64,000 nucleotides of DNA from Cricetomys ansorgei (GCA_026225945.1 JAMJFZ010003746.1:2139501-2203500); one strand, 5' to 3'; positions 13,219-27,876 are shown, counted from the stretch's first letter. Translations and numbers: made by a program. Notes: generated from the letters alone by a model not told the origin.

Positions 13219-14584
13219 TTATGCTCATGTACATGCGTTGTCCTGGACCAGGATACAAAACCCAGCCTTCTATTTTAAGGCAATGCAATTGAATTGCAGT
13301 CTAACATTCTGAATAAGTCTATGTTATGAGTACTTATCTGCAGTCTTCTGGCCAGAGGTAATCATAGCAATGTTTCTTCATTTCCTCTGTGGAGTTGTAT
13401 TGATGGTGCATCAGTTGAAAAATACTGAATGCCCCAGGGTCACACAGCACCATATACAAGCATGCTAGACACAGACACAAGACTGTCTGTATATGTTACA
13501 CATTCTGTCCCCAAACCTAGCTCTCCACTCCTTCAGGAAGACCTTTTCAACATCACCAGCAGCATGCCAACGACATACTGTATTCTGTGGTTCCAAGGAG
13601 ATAGACCTCTATATGAATGGTTCCCTCAACTTACCACATTGTCTTTTGGTATAGCTTGGCTTCACCTATGTCTCCAACACTGCCATTTTCTCCCGATTGT
13701 TCCATGGAAAATGTTGTTACTGAGGTTTAACTGAATTCTAGAGCAAGAATAGAAGAGCTGGGGGCAATCTAACAACTTGAATTCTCCCCTGAGAACTACC
13801 AGGGGGAACCTGGTTTGGGGCCTACAAGTTGAAGAACAGATAGACTAAGCTCAGTGTTCTGGACTGATCCATCCTTCACAGATGCCCCAGCTTTGCAGGG
13901 AACATTAAGCTTAGTTGATGCTTTGGAGAGAACACTATGCACAGAAGAGACACCATGCAGTCAAACATTACTCTGCAAGTGCCCTTTGGGTTGCCTGAAA
14001 CATCCAGCCATGCCAACACAAGTGTGAGGAGAGGAGAATACGTGGAGACAGACAGCTGGTTTTAACCTGTGCTGGGTAAAAACTGACTTGGAGTCGGTTT
14101 AATACCGAGAATTTGACCAAGGCTATTTCTCTGTGAACAAGGGTTGCTGTAAAGTCAGGCCCATCACATGGCGTTAGAGCTGCTCTCTGCCAGCTCTGTT
14201 AAATGTGGCTGCTGCAGCACAGAGCCATTCTGGAGAGTCACACGGATTTGGGTCGTGGCGGGGATGGGAGTAATTACTATCCAGGGAAAGTATTTAAGGA
14301 TAATTGTACATCTCCTACTCTTCAAATATAGTTTTGCTTGACAACTGGTTTCCTGGCAACAATTCCTACTATATAATAAATGCAATAGTTTATTAGAATG
14401 TGTAGATTTATTTGTGTGTTTACATATCCATGGAGGATATAGAAATTAAATGATAAAACAGGGAGGAGAAATTCGCCTGCTATTCATGTTCTCTTTGCAT
14501 CAGTGTAAGTCATTTACTCTAGAAATACAGAAAAACGGGGGAGAAGGATGGAAGGGAATGTGCCTACTGTACTTAGCTGTCAGG

Positions 14585-15205
14585 AGCCCTATGCTCTGCC
14601 CCCTTTCCCTGGGACCATCTTATCTTCATGCCCCATGCCCAGCACAGGGATTTGCACCCTTTTTAGCAACCTTTTTAGCACAGAATACCCTCCCAGCTAT
14701 GCAGGTTTCTACCTTCTATTTCCATCTTCTAGGTCCTCATCCTCAGGGCTCAACTTAAACCCCAGCTTCTCTGCAGTGAACTTTCTGCCCTTCTAGCCTT
14801 GGCATCTCTGCAGACTCTGCTTATATCATACATTTTGTTTGTTTGTGTGTCAAGAAGTGCTTATTTAACATCTGCTATGGACAAGGTATGGTATCAGAGT
14901 TAATAGACACAGTCCCTGTCGGCACAAAGCCCCGCCAGGGCACAGAGCAACAGGTGAACATGAGACGGTCTGAGGGACTCTGCAATTATATCCCTAGATC
15001 ACATCTTAGGCAGTCGTGGAGGCATACAGAGAGGCCCCCCCCCCCCCCGCAGTGGAGGGCTTCCATTGCCTGGTATTCTCAGTTAACTTTTAGTGTATGC
15101 CTCCTGACTCTTTAATGAGAGAATTAGATCCACAAGAGGCAGGGACCACGTCTCCTCCTTTGTTACAGACCCATAGCATTTAGCACAGTCCATCTCATCC
15201 AGTAA
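14585..15205 (+). mobile_element. L2 LINE 3' part, interrupted
   Basis: Pieces in L2 order are AGCACAGGGATTTGCACCC, GGGCTCAACTTAAACCCCAG, and after an unrelated insert, CACAAGAGGCAGGGACCACG and AGCATTTAGCACAGTCC. The middle (14840-15070) has a MIR-like start and a C tract. Degenerate. Confidence 0.5.
15035..15048 (+). repeat. Poly-C tract
   Basis: A 14-base C run in intron 11. Confidence 0.97.
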
Positions 15206-18200
15206 GATGCTGGCTTATAGGCTGTGTAAGCTACAGTGACATGCCCCAGGTCTAACTCTCTGAAGATGGCAAGACTCAACCCCCCCAAGCCTCAGGAAGG
15301 AGGGTGCAAGTTGGAAAAACAATGATCATAAATTGTTTCTCTTGGCATGCAAATGCTGACAGGCCCAAGACATGAAACGGGGGACACAGCAGGCTGTCCA
15401 GGAGCTGGGATAGGTTTCCATCTTCAACAGAACTGGGAACAAACAGCAGAGAAAAATCCCTGCATTTAATTCCTTTATGAGGACGTAGCCTAAAGAGTGG
15501 GCTATTAGAGATTAAGGAAGACTTGGGTTTACGCCTAGCTGTTTATGGCATAGCAGAAACATAGTTACGTAAGAGGCAGTTCCTGCTAGGCCTGACAGTC
15601 CTCACATTTTGGAACCCATGAGGTTTGCTCTGAATTCTGCATAGTTGTGCTCAGAGAAACTCCAATAGGTCTCTGGATCAATGCTGCACAGTGAACCTAG
15701 AATGTAGCCAATTCTTTATTTTCCTTTACATGAAAACCTGAATTATCCAAATACCCAAGTTTCATCTACTTTGTCTCATTTTTCCTTTCAAATTTAACTA
15801 TGACTTTGTATTATCCAGTCTTGTACCCAAAATAGGCCAATTAGAATCTCAAAATCTATTACTGTCATTATTAAATTGTTTCCCCAACTGAGAGAACTAT
15901 TTGGGAAATGTTGATAATTCTGCTAGCATTTTCAATCCATTACCAGACGCATGTATTCCCTAATCAGACACCATCAGTGTGCTGAAAGATCTAGGTAGCC
16001 AGCTGCTTGTGATATTGTTCAGAACTTCTAGAGTATCCTCGTCTGGGTGACAGCCACTGGCTACATGTGGCCATCCGAACTGAGATATACAGTGAATGTA
16101 ACGTACATGCTGCATTGCAAAGTCTTGGTGCAAAAAAGAAAACAAACTAGCTCACTAAAATGTGTTATATTAATTCATTTTGAAATAGCAATGTCTTCGC
16201 TACACAGCTTTAAATGAAAAGCTTTCATTTCCTGCTGTTGCTTTCTACTTCCTTGAATGTGGCCACTAGAATAATTTGCAAAGCATGCACAGAGACAAGT
16301 TCAGTACAGCAGCCAGGACGTGGCCTGCAGGATGGCTGGGGCTCTTCCTGAGCTGTGGCTCTGGGCTTCTCTAAGGGCTTCTCTACAGGTTTTTATTTTA
16401 ATGACTGTGTCAACTCACTAACATGAAGTCATTTGTGAATAGAGAAGGGCATTTCTGTGCTTCCCTTGAATTGGAAGTGCAGAGAGAGAAGCTCCCCACC
16501 CCCTACCCGAGTAAGCAAGCAGAGCCCCATGGCTGGGAGACAGAGAGTGGACAAAGCCTCAAGGATCAAAAGATTATCTTTTCAAGCCCATACCTGACAC
16601 TATAGACCATCCACGCAAAAGGAAGGTTTAGAGTCTCCTGATAACTCATGAGTGCCCACCAAGTATGGGATCTTCTCCACGAGTCTCCATTCATTCATCT
16701 ATGATTTCCTCATTTGCATGTAGCGAGAATAGAATTTGGGAAATATTTTCACTGTAATTTTTTAATCTCTTTACTACTACTGTGTGGGGGCTGTGGAACT
16801 GTTCAGAGTAACGTGTACTTGTCAAGTGTGACATTTTGTTTGGATATCTGTCAAGTCTATTGCTTTATCGAGACCAGGTGTCCGTCCATCCATCCATCCA
16901 TCTTAAATCCTTATTATACACCGGCTACTTCTCCACATGCAGGAGATAAAGAAGGAAAACTTAGTGATAGCTCTTTTGTTTCTAGAGCTCTCTTTCATAT
17001 AATAAAATCCAGCACTGGTAGACCTGACCCTGGAGTTTTACACGGAGGAGGCCTTGGTTTGAGGGAATGATAGAGGGAAGGAAGCTTGCATTTTCCAGTC
17101 CTAGTAGAACATGGGAGAAAGGAGGTATCAGAACTGAAGCAGTGCCGAACACCGGAGTCCTCACTTAGTTTTAATGCTTGTGTGTTGAGTGCTATGAGGT
17201 TAGGGAGACATGCTTAAAACACGTGGATGTCATAGGGAAGGGACCCATGGGGTTGGGGCTTGTGGATAGGCTCTGCAGGCCCTGTCAGGGATGTCTCAAT
17301 AGTTAGTTTATCACTCTATCTGGTTGGTTCACAGAGAACTGGATGAAGGTAGGCAGAGGACGTGCTCTGGGGTCCCAGTTCCCAGTTCCCAGAGGTCGTT
17401 TACGGACTGTGAGAGACAGAGAGTGTGAAGTGTGGGAGAAGGGGTAGATTACAGATTTTGGGGGTCAGAGAACAGAAGTGGAGGAGTGTGGGGTTGGGCA
17501 CATGACATGGCGTGTAGTGGTGGCGGATGTCCAAACCAGACAGACCTGCCACATGTCAGTTCATGTATTAGAGCTGGCAAGAGTCAAGAGGATCTTGAGA
17601 ATTCCAGAACCTTGTTCCCTAAGCCCTGGTTCTGGGATTCTGGCATTCCCTCCCCTGGCACCCAGATCCACCTTAGACAGGAGCTGGAGAAAAGGAACTC
17701 TGAGCAATCACACATGTGTCCTCTAGGACACATACTAAAACATACTATTGGTAAACGCCTGGCTCAACCAGTTTAGTATTACTTATACTCCCACTACATA
17801 CAAGACGGGGCTAGAGAGACAAGACTATGTTATGGAAAATAAATGGCCAATGTTTTTTTGGTGTGTCTAAGATTTGTATAATTAAATTAGCACTCCCGTC
17901 CTACATATACAACCAGTCAGGCACTCGGGGAGCATGCGGAGTCAACCTCTAGGGTAGCTAGGAAGGCACTGCCCAGACCCTGGTGTGCACATGAAGTTCA
18001 GTGGAGGCAACAGGTCTTTGAGCCAGTAGCTAGAGTACAACATGGTAAACGCTAGGACAGGGGCTAACAAAGCCTGTGGGAATGGAGAAAGGGGAGGAAG
18101 ACCATTTAGTTTCCCCTGGAGTGCCAAGGGTGTCACAGATGCTGTAGCCTTGGAGCTGCTTGACAAGTCTGACTTTTCTAGAAAGAGACATAGATGGTGA

Positions 18201-18716
18201 TTTAGGCAGAGGAAAAGCCCCACAGAAAAGTTTTTAGTGTGCAAGAGAACAGGGAACATGTAGGCACGTGCAAGGAGTTGCATTTAATGGGAAGAACGCA
18301 TTTGTGCAGAAGTACAGAAGGCAAAGCCAAAGGCAGATTACAGGGTGGATCCTCCAGAAGCTTCTGACACCATCTCAAAGCAGTGACAGAATCTATATTC
18401 TGTCTGTAATCCTCAAAGTTGTGAAGTAGGTCAGGCAGTGACAAATGATCACACGTTTATTTTAACCCGGCTTTACCTTACATAGGAGGTAGACACATTT
18501 GTTCTAACCACTCAGAACCCACCCAAGGGAACCCAAGTCTCAACCCTTGAGTTGGTTCCCTTGACCGAACTGTGAACCTCCATACAAAAGGTAGCAGTTA
18601 CACACTCAGAGGGACCCAAACAGGTGTGGGAACTACCTTGGTCATCCGACAGAGTAGCTGGGGAGGTCAGAGGGGAGAGGGAAGAAGGGAAGAGGGGCGG
18701 TTTGCATCTCACTCAC

Positions 18717-18743
18717 CTGAACTTGGATTTGGAGACCCGGTGG
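18717..18743 (-). CDS. Cacna1c: Cacna1c exon 11: 27-bp microexon-sized linker exon
   Basis: A 27-bp exon supplies the last base of an Ala codon, then HRVSKSKF, then two bases of a Ser codon. Its place is fixed by a good acceptor (TTTCAG|CCAC, with a pyrimidine tract on the minus strand), a donor TTCAG|GTGAGTG, and exact phase continuity from exon 10 (ending GC) to exon 12 (starting C). The basic stretch lies just before IIS1 in the cytoplasm. The human protein, as I recall it, reads HRISKSKFS, so this copy has a conservative Ile to Val change. The exon is a multiple of three, so skipping it would keep the frame. Confidence 0.92.
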
Positions 18744-19649
18744 CTGAAAGAGCAAAAGGAAATATTAGTAAACACAACACACTCACTTTCTTCCACATGA
18801 AGAATGTTGAGCCATCCCAGAGGGATTTGATGTCCCTGGGACTGTATGTGGGCACTGGAAGGATTGGCGAGCTAAGTTATAATGCTGTGGAGAAAGAACA
18901 CTCTGCATTTGAATGTGGCTGGCCCAGCTGACGTCTACAAATCTAGTATCTTCTAAGTGTGGGCGATCCTCACTGGAGAAGGAGAGCACACAGTCCTGAG
19001 AGGATCACTATCTGCTCACAAACTCCATGAAAGGCTGAGCACAATACCCCTTGCAAAAATCCATGACAAATGGAAAGCCTCTCCTGCAGATAGGAGGACC
19101 TCAACAGAAAACTCACTACAGCCTGCCAGCATCCCTAGCAGAGCTGGGTTAGGAAGCACACGTAAGCCTCACGAGTAAGTTGGAAATGGAAAGGCCACCA
19201 CTTTCCTGGCTCAGAGCTGCTCTCTCGATTAGACAAATAAACAGCTACACTGTGTGTGCTGAAGTCAGGTGCAGCCATGGAAGTCTGTGGTGATTTGGGG
19301 AGAGGAGCAAAGGAAGGCTGTCTCAGTGGCGGCTGCCTTGAAGGGTTGTCGCCTGGGAAGGGTCCTGAAAGGCAGCACCTCCAGGGAGGCCGTGAAACTG
19401 TCCAGTTTTTCTAGGATACATTCCAGGAAAGTACATGGAGTTAGGAAGCGGGAAGAGGTTAAGAGAGAGGCTTGTTAATGAAAAGTACACAAAAGGGAGA
19501 TGGGGAGGAGGGAGGAGGGAGAAAGGGAAGGAGAAAAAAATCAAGAGAGGAAAGCGGGAAGAGAAAGGGAGAGGGGGAAGGAAGATGTGAGCAATTGAGA
19601 TGAAACATTTTGGGGAAAAAATGCAAAAAAATGCAAACTATTGAAGGTG

Positions 19650-20212
19650 CATGGCCAGCAGGCAAAACAGCAGGTTGAGCGAGGACTGCGCAAATGGCCA
19701 CCAACGAAGACCTGCAAAATGTCAGCTCCGGTTGACATGCCAATGCAGATGGGGGAAATCTCAGAAAGCCCCACCGCTAGGTGAAGAACTACAGGCAGCC
19801 AATACTGGGAAGAGAGGGTGAATCGACCTTCTCCAGGGATGAGGTCCCTGACAGATTATCCAATCCCAAGTGGTCAGCTCTAAACATGTTACATAAAAGC
19901 GACAATAAATGGACTCAGTATAATGAATATCTATATCTATATCTAAAATCTTTAATAAATAAGTAAAGACAAAGATATTTTAAAGAGAATATATAATAAT
20001 AAATAATGTATAATAATAATAAATAATTAAAAATAAATAAATAGTAATAATAAAGATGACATAATAATAATTAAGTAGTGACAAAGGCCATGATCTTGAG
20101 AGGAGTAGGGGCGCATGGAAGGTGTTGAAAGGGGAGAGGAAGGAGTGGAAATGATGTAAATTCTTATTCATGTTTAAAAGTTTCAAACAAAATAAGTCTA
20201 AATTAAAAAACG
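19650..20212 (+). mobile_element. Rodent L1 3' UTR and tail
   Basis: GTTGACATGCCAATGCAGAT, GGGGGAAATCTCAGAAAGCC, TGAAGAACTACAGGCAGCCA and AATAAATGGACTCAGTATAA, then an AT-rich run, then GGCCATGATCTTGAGAGGAG and GTGGAAATGATGTAAATTC, follow the rodent Lx/L1 3' UTR order to the A-rich end. Confidence 0.85.
19978..20062 (+). repeat. AT-rich (TAA)n-type low-complexity run
   Basis: Imperfect ATAATAATAA and AAATAAATAA units lie inside the L1 3' UTR. Confidence 0.9.
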
Positions 20213-22924
20213 GCCAAGAAGAACAGAATCCAAATGTGAAATGACAATGACCAGAGACCTTGTGGGGTGTTGGAAGGTGCCCGCTTAAGTCACGTTGTCC
20301 CAGTCAGGCAAAACCAAGCTATGTCACAGAACAAGAAGACATCAATTCTTCTCGTTGTTTGTTTTTATTAAAAAAAAAAAAAAACTAAAGCAGAAGATGT
20401 GACAGGTGGCAAAGCCATCGTGCATGAGATAATTATATCTCCGGGGCACTGAGAAGCTGAGCCAAGTGCCTTTATTGCTCTGAACTGTTAGCTAACAACC
20501 TTTTCCACCCCCAAGACTGCCTGCTAGGCTGCAGGGTTGAATCACATGTTAACCATTCAAATGGGTGAGGGACCTAGAGCCCAGGGCAGCATATTTTACC
20601 TAGAGCCACCGTTTAATGGGGGAAAGAAATATTTGGTAGCTGCTAAGTGGAGACTGAGAGGCAGGTTCCTCTCTGCAGCAAGCATATTCTGAGCTCAGGG
20701 ATCTTTAAGAATGCCTGGTTGGCCCTGGGCTTTCTTGCAGAGGGTCTTGGTGGTCTCTGGCTCATCTCAGACCCTTGCCCCCTGCAGATCTCACTCTTAC
20801 TCTCAGCCCAATGAAGTCACAAGCAAAGGTGAGATCTTAGAAACTACCACCATGAGGAATGTGGGAGTTCTCTTAAGGAAATGGATCTGTGCTAAGGGAT
20901 GAGGGGAGATCAGAGCTGATGCAGCCACTGCTTGGTATCCCTGCACACTCTACTGAAGGAGGTGGTCCATGAGACTCTTGCCTACGTGGCTCCAAGTCCT
21001 GATGTCTGATCCTGTACACCTCACATGAAGAAGGCTTCTCACTGCTAGCAGGAGATTGTGAGCATTAACTTAGGGTCTCTGTATCCAAAGCATCCATTGG
21101 AATATAGGCACAGGTCCTAGGCGCTCAGCAGCATTGCTCAGTACCTGCACCTGAGAAAGGATGTCACTCAAGTGGGTCCTAGAAGAGCTGGGCTTGAAAC
21201 TTGAAACTTTCTGTCAAATTCAATGCCCTGATTCCTTGATCCTCCCTGTATGTGGGAGCAGTTAGCTTCAGGACTTCACAAAATAGAACACCACTGCTCA
21301 TAGACCATTGTCTCCTGGAGGGAGTGACAGGCTTGGTGTGTGGACAGCTGCCCACCACAGAGAAATGAGGCAGAGAGCACTGAGCACCTTAGCATGTCTG
21401 CCTCCTACTGATGTTTAAAATCTGTGAAGACTGTAGAGTTCTGGAAACACCTGAAGTTTCCAGTGTATCTGAACCCCAATGGGCACGAGTAGCTTGCTCA
21501 GAAGATTCTTAGTTTTTCCATCAATCATTCAAGAAGAATGCCATTCCTATTTTAGGTTTCAAGTGGATTTAAGAGCAAGGAGGTAGTAGAAGAGGTTAAT
21601 AATGAGCCATCACATGAGACCTCCAGAATATACCAGTGGGCGGGGACTGAAGCCTCTGTCCCTAGGCACTCAGTCACCTGGACCTCTAGGACCAATCTGG
21701 AAGACCAAGATTTTCTTCCCTGATTTTAACATTTAAAATTAGAGACAACTCCAAACCAATTTCCACCTTAGTAACTTGCTTGGTATTTATCATTATTAGA
21801 CAAATATTTGAACTCCTTGGGAGCTGTTTATTCTTTTGGCTTCTCCTTCTTCTTTGAGTAGTAAGCACTGTACATTTACTACCTGTGGGAAAGTCATTTT
21901 CCTGGATAGTCCCTGCTTCACTTTCAACACAGTCAGAAAGATTGCTGACTCAGCTTCCCTAACTCCACAGCTTGTCCCAGCTGTTATGATGAGAGGGGAC
22001 GTATCCTGGACCTTGGCCCAGTGGGACATGGTTCCAGCCATTGGGTGCTACACCTAGCTGCTCCCTGTCTCTAGCCTGAAGCTCCTTATTGGAATGCAGG
22101 CTTCACCTGAATTGGTTCCTCTCAATCACTCTGCCTCCTCCAAAGCTCCCAGGCAAATGACAGGCTTGGCTTCCAGTGTTCACGCTGGTCCTCAGTGATG
22201 TCTACGTGACTCTTGACGTAAGGCAGATTAGCCAATTACCCTTTAGGTGTGTTGCTGTGGCTAATTCTCTACCCAGATTCACATAATTTTTTTGGTGTGC
22301 TTTTAGGCTATAAAAAGCATCAAAGTACATTTTAAGGATGCCAAGTCTACATCCACAGTGCCAGTCTCCAGAATGTTCAGGGCTGCACATTTAGTGATCC
22401 CTTGGTAGCCTTCCACTTGTGACTTCCAGGCTGCCCTTCAAGTGTCTACAGTCGTCAACTCTCACCCTGCAGAGGATGATGGCTGTTACAGTGATTCCCA
22501 TCGCTCACCTGAAAGCTTCTGACTCCATGTTCTCTACAGAGCCATAGGCCCTCAGAGCTGGAGGAATCCTTCATGGCACATGGGTCTGTGATATGTGATT
22601 TCTCTAGCTGTAGAATGCTTATTCATTTGTGATCTCGCATGGAGCCAAATATGCCAACGAGATGCAATGGTGCCCTCTGAAGCAGCCCTGGGAGGTGGTG
22701 TCCAGCCCTGGCTTCTGCTGGAAATCAATGGCCCACACCTTCCTGGGGAGCTGTACTGTAGAGAGGGCGCACGACCAGTGCTTTTGACGTCAGCTCCCTT
22801 TCATTTTCCAAGGTAGAGAAACTGCTTCCTGTGCTCAATCCTCTTGGTTTTTGCTGGCTTCTCAGTGCCTTGAAGACCGCCCCGATGGCAGCGAAAGCTG
22901 CTTCAATAGCATGTCACCCTATTT

Positions 22925-23640
22925 CCTACCGTTCCTAATGTTGAAGTGATCCTTCAAGACTGACCAAACCAACCTCCTCACACGTCCCTGCGTTCTTAAA
23001 ACCCCTCAGCAACTTCTCACACTCCTATCACACAGACCAAGCTCGTCGTGGAGCCTACCAGACCTTGCCCTGACACCTGAACCTGTCCCTCATGCACCTG
23101 CTGCCCTCTGGCACTTAATATTTGTGCTCACTCTTAGTTTTCAGCTTAAATCTTAATTCTTCAATGAATTTTCCCAACCGGCCAATATAAACCATGAATC
23201 TCTGCTACTGAGGGCACACTTCCAGTTACTCACCCATCGTAACATCCCAAGTTCTAAGGCCTCCTGGTTTCTTGCTTTCTTCCCCTCTCTGAATAAACTC
23301 TGTCCTATAACCACACCAGTGGCCTTAAAAGCCAGTCTCCACATCTACTCAGAACCGAGCCTCAGAGCTCCTCACCTTGCTGTCCACGGAACACCTGCAG
23401 CGTCTAGACTGGGTCCCCCTCTTCAAAGTTTGCTACAGCCTTGTCATTCTCTCTTCTCGACGTTTGGTGAGTCCCTCCTTTCTCCCTCCCTCCTTGCCTA
23501 CTGTGTCACATCACATTGCGGTTTTTTTCTACACTTGTCTGCCACCCAGGCAACAACTTTCCCCAGGCCTCCTCCTTACACACACGTCCTCAACATCGCC
23601 TCAAGACTCTTATTAACTCAAAGCTAATAAAACAGCGGTC
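22925..23640 (+). mobile_element. L2-derived sequence
   Basis: Pyrimidine-rich text with AAACCCCTCAGCAACTTC, GAGCCTACCAGACCTTGCCC, and TTTCAGCTTAAATCTTAATT follows the order of the L2 3' region. Two partial copies may be present. Diverged. Confidence 0.45.
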
Positions 23641-25441
23641 TCTCATGCCGCCATCAGCCCGCGTCTCTTCTCCAGCTCCTTCACTACTCACAGGAACACT
23701 GGCAATCTTTGCCCATCACTGTCTTGTTGGGAGATGGGGAAAGGTAGCACTTGATGAAGTGCATATAATAATGGTGGCACAGCAGCTGTGTCTTCTGTAT
23801 GCAGCATAGATGTGTATGAGTATGCACACGAATGAGAGCAACTATTTCTGCATAACTCTCAAAGCCAGTAGAGCACATCCTCCCAGGAGCTGACAGACTC
23901 ACAGATGCCGGTTTCCCTCCACAGGGGACAATCGTGATTGCTTTCCAACCCAGCATCGAGTACTCCTCAAATGTAATGTCAAGTGAGTTCCCAGCGCCAG
24001 CTCCCCGGTCCCTCCTCGTATATAACTTGGGCCATGCCCCAAAGCCAGCGCTGTAACAACTTTGATGATCTTTTCTCTGAACTCCCCATCCTTGATGTCT
24101 AGAAAGCAGAATGGCCTAGAACTTATGAAAGAGAAGGGTACCATCTGCGTGCCCCTCTCATTGCTATCTGAGGCCCCCTCTAGAAACTCAAGTGCTTGTC
24201 TTGTAGAATTCCAAAAGGGAGAAGAAGAAAGGCGGGGAGTACTGCTTACAAATGTAATTAGCACCATATTTTAACAACACTCCGACAATAACTGCTTCTC
24301 AACAACGCTGAGATGTCTGCAGTGCAGACTCCCTGGCGCCACTGTCAGAGTGAGTGATACCGCAGCCTGGTGTGCCCTGGAGCCTGGCTGCAGCGCTGCT
24401 CTGCTCCCTCTTTTGAGTCATGGGCACACTCAGATTACCTGCAGCCACTGCTGTGAGAAGGCCGGGTCACGAGACAGTGGCAGCAGAAGGTGCTGCTCTA
24501 CCCATGGAGCGTCTGAAGACACATTGTATTTGGGCGGATCCTACTCAGAGCTTTCTGTTTGCAGTTCTTTCCCAGTGGCCAAGACAAGGTTATAGCGGTC
24601 ACTCTCACGGCCATAGGAAAAGCAGTCATCGCATCCCAAAGTGAAGTCTGGATGTGGCTACCTGGCGGCTTACCCCTTGGACCCCAGGCTCTGTTTCCTA
24701 TGACACTAGCGCTCAAACCAGTTTTGCCAATTTCCCGGATGAAATTGTTTCCCCCTTCATAGGACTGAGGGTCACAGACGGGGATGACTGGTTTCTGTTT
24801 TCAAGATTGTGACGATCCAGATGTGATCTGTTCCCATGGACACCAACCATCTCCTGTTCTCTCATACCTGGTGAAGTCCCAGGCCGAAGCCAGCTCTTAG
24901 AAACTGGGACTGAGAGGAAGGCTTAGTTGGAAGAAGGACTGCTACCACCGAGGCTAAGCATAGTCCATGCGTTTCTCCAGGTGTTTCTGTTTCCTTAGAG
25001 GCAGAGCAGCACAGGACCAGCAGGATCATCCCCTGGCAGTGCAGTTCCTTAGCTGGCGATGTTCTTTGAGGCCGTGTTTGTCAGAATGTAAAGGGTGGCC
25101 AAGTACCCCAGGACCCCAACCTACTGGCTCTTATGAAAAAAAAAAAAAACGGAATAAGAAAAAAACAAACACCAGCGCACTCCACCTCCTGTGCTTCTCT
25201 GGAGGGGCGAGTTTGGTGGCCCCCACGGAAGTGCTGAAGGCAGGCTCTAACTTGAAGCGCTCACAACCACATACTAGGCCACACTTCACGCCAGGCCTCT
25301 TTCCTCTCCACACAGGACACAGGTTGTCAACCAAGGTCCCGACTCTGCCCCTGCCGTGAGGAGCCATTCTACTCAACTCCAGGAGCCAGCTTCCCAGGCC
25401 ACGCCCTAAAAGAACTCAGTGTTGTTCGCCACGGGTACTCA

Positions 25442-25621
<180 letters not shown>

Positions 25622-26479
25622 TCAGAGCTGGCTGGGCACCGTCTGCTGGCCTGTCTGTGGGGGCCAGGCCCTAGTGCTGTCCTCAGCAAGTGGGGACATC
25701 AGCTGCCAGGGCACAGTACATGAGTGGGCATGTGGGAGGGACTCTGGCGATCAGACCATTTACAGAACACATCTGGACGAGACTTAAGGTCGCAGCCTTT
25801 CTCTGCCCTCAACTCTGTAGCCTGAGAAGTTTTCCATTTGCATCTACTGCTGACCACAGGAGAGAAGCTCTCATAAGAAGACTCTGTCTCCTTCTTTCTT
25901 CCCCTACCAGCTCTAACCTAAGACTGGAGTCTAACTTGTTTGCAGAAAGGCCACTTTTGCTACTCAACCAACTTTCTTGATGGATCTAGGAACTTTTTCC
26001 CTCCTGCAGGGCACACTGTGTCATAAAGCAATGATATTTAGGACCACACCTGAGGTGGCGGGTTTGAGGTAACTGACCACCACCAAACTCACGGATTCAG
26101 CCTCACACAACAAGGCAGACACAGGAATGGAGCTCTCTAGCTGCAGTATATACAAAACCACCCTTACATGTGGCCCAAAGAGAGTCTTCAGGGACATCAT
26201 CTCTCTTCCCAGAAGTTCAGACACTCCCATCTAAACAGACACAAGTTACCTTTCTACAAGAGCCAATCTGGCCAAGCAATGCCCAGTGTGTTACACCAAG
26301 GCGGCAGCAGGCTAGATTTCTCGAAGGGAGTTTGGTAGACTCAGTATAGTGGCTAAGAGGAGGTCATTTCTTTTAGTATTACTTATTCTATGAAATTAAA
26401 GTTTAGCTCAGAGAACTCTTCAGAACTGCTGTCATCCCGTTAATGTAATAAAAGTCCCTTATATTTTTACATATATATG

Positions 26480-26572
26480 TGGTGTTGGTATACTCCAAGC
26501 TGGCTTCAAAGTTGCAGTCCTCCTGCCTCAGCCTTCTGATGCTGGGATTAGTGGTGTGTACCACGACTGCCA
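26480..26572 (-). mobile_element. Old 7SL-type SINE relic, reversed
   Basis: The plus strand reads CTCCTGCCTCAGCCTTCTGA then GCTGGGATTAGTGGTGTGTA, the reverse complement of a B1-class body. It is truncated and diverged. Confidence 0.65.
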
Positions 26573-27828
26573 TGGAGTTCCTTGGTTTTACCAATACTTC
26601 TTTAGAGCAACCTGGACCAGCACTCCTTCCAGAATAGACCTCATCTGGTGAAAAAAAATCACTAGCCCTCAGTAACCATGGCACCTACAACTAGTAAGGA
26701 TGTGAAACAAATGGCTAGTCACCATGAACCACCACAGCCAAGGAGTTCTTCCACTGGCTAGATGGAAATGCTGATGGGTGTGGACTTCCCCAAGTTTTTT
26801 TTTTTTTCCTATTGGTTTAAGACAAGTCAGGTGGCTGAGAAGAGACTCATTTCAAGAACATGGAAGACACAAAAGGAGCCCCTGACTTACTATGTTTTGG
26901 CTGCCGCATGGAGTAGATCTCTTTGACTTAGCATTTGTCCTCAAAAAATGCCGAGGACAAAGAATCCAGATATCACCTCATGGGCTGGATGAGATGACAG
27001 GAACTGCCTAGCTCTAACGTGTCTCCCTCACGTCACAGGCAAGGAGAGTGAGCTGTGAGAATGGCATGAGGGTCAAGGTCACATGGTGTGCCTAGAAAGG
27101 ACATGTGATTAGGCACTGTCCCTGACCCGTGCTCCTGTGACTGCTCCAGTATCGACCAAGCCTCTTCTCTTCATCTAGGGGAAGTCAGCGCCTGGGAAGC
27201 TGAGCCGGGCTCTGGGCACACCCCGGGAGAGCACAGAACAGCCCGGCAGCGTTGTTCAGTTTACAGCACTGACATTCACATCGTAGCCTAAAGCCTGACG
27301 GCGGGACTAGTCATTTGAGATAGCTTAGTAATGGGAACGGGGAGCAGGACCGTCAGAGACTTCCAGGGGCTGTGGACATTCCACATTAAATAAGAAGCTA
27401 TAAAGTGAGGAGGCTGACTCAGGCCCCCTTTTAACTCTCCAGGTCTCATTCTGGCAAGGGCTGAGCCGTATGTGGAAAGCCACCAGGCTCTGTGATGCGT
27501 GGCTCCCAGAGAACCCTGTATGCGAGTGGAGCGGTGTGAAAGTGCTGATGGTGCTTCAGAAAGGTACCAAAGTTAGGACGAAGTGGCCTAGGCCTTATGG
27601 TAAGCATGTCTTCAAAAGCCAAGGCACTGGCAGTACTGGTACTGACTTTGCATTTACAGTGACGTTGGTTCTGGCTGTTACTCTCCAGAGGCCTGCCTCC
27701 ATCTTCTATCAGGGAGTTGGTGCTGCTGTCTTCGCACTGACTGTATCCAGTAGAGGAGATGAGGGCCAGCGGTCTTCCCTTCACAAAGACACACACATAC
27801 ACAGACACATACCAACGGATGCCATATG

Positions 27829-27831
<3 letters not shown>

Positions 27832-27870
<39 letters not shown>
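27832..27870 (+). repeat. (CA)n microsatellite
   Basis: An uninterrupted run of about 19 CA units; the flanks are also CA-rich. Confidence 0.98.

Positions 27871-27876
<6 letters not shown>

Larger units (their letters stand above)
11253..18716 (-). other. Cacna1c: Intron 11
   Basis: This 7.5-kb intron contains an ID-like relic, a MIR, a MER5A relic, a GT microsatellite, a C tract and an L2 end. I see nothing nameable from 12300 to 14580 (apart from the GT run) or from 15210 to 18700. The AT-rich block 15690-15940 is repeat-free and could be conserved, but this is not supported further. Confidence 0.88.

Noticed and set aside
23899..24267. 122-codon minus-strand open frame in intron 10
   Set aside because: No domain, no splice sites in phase with the channel, and ordinary length for chance in unique sequence.
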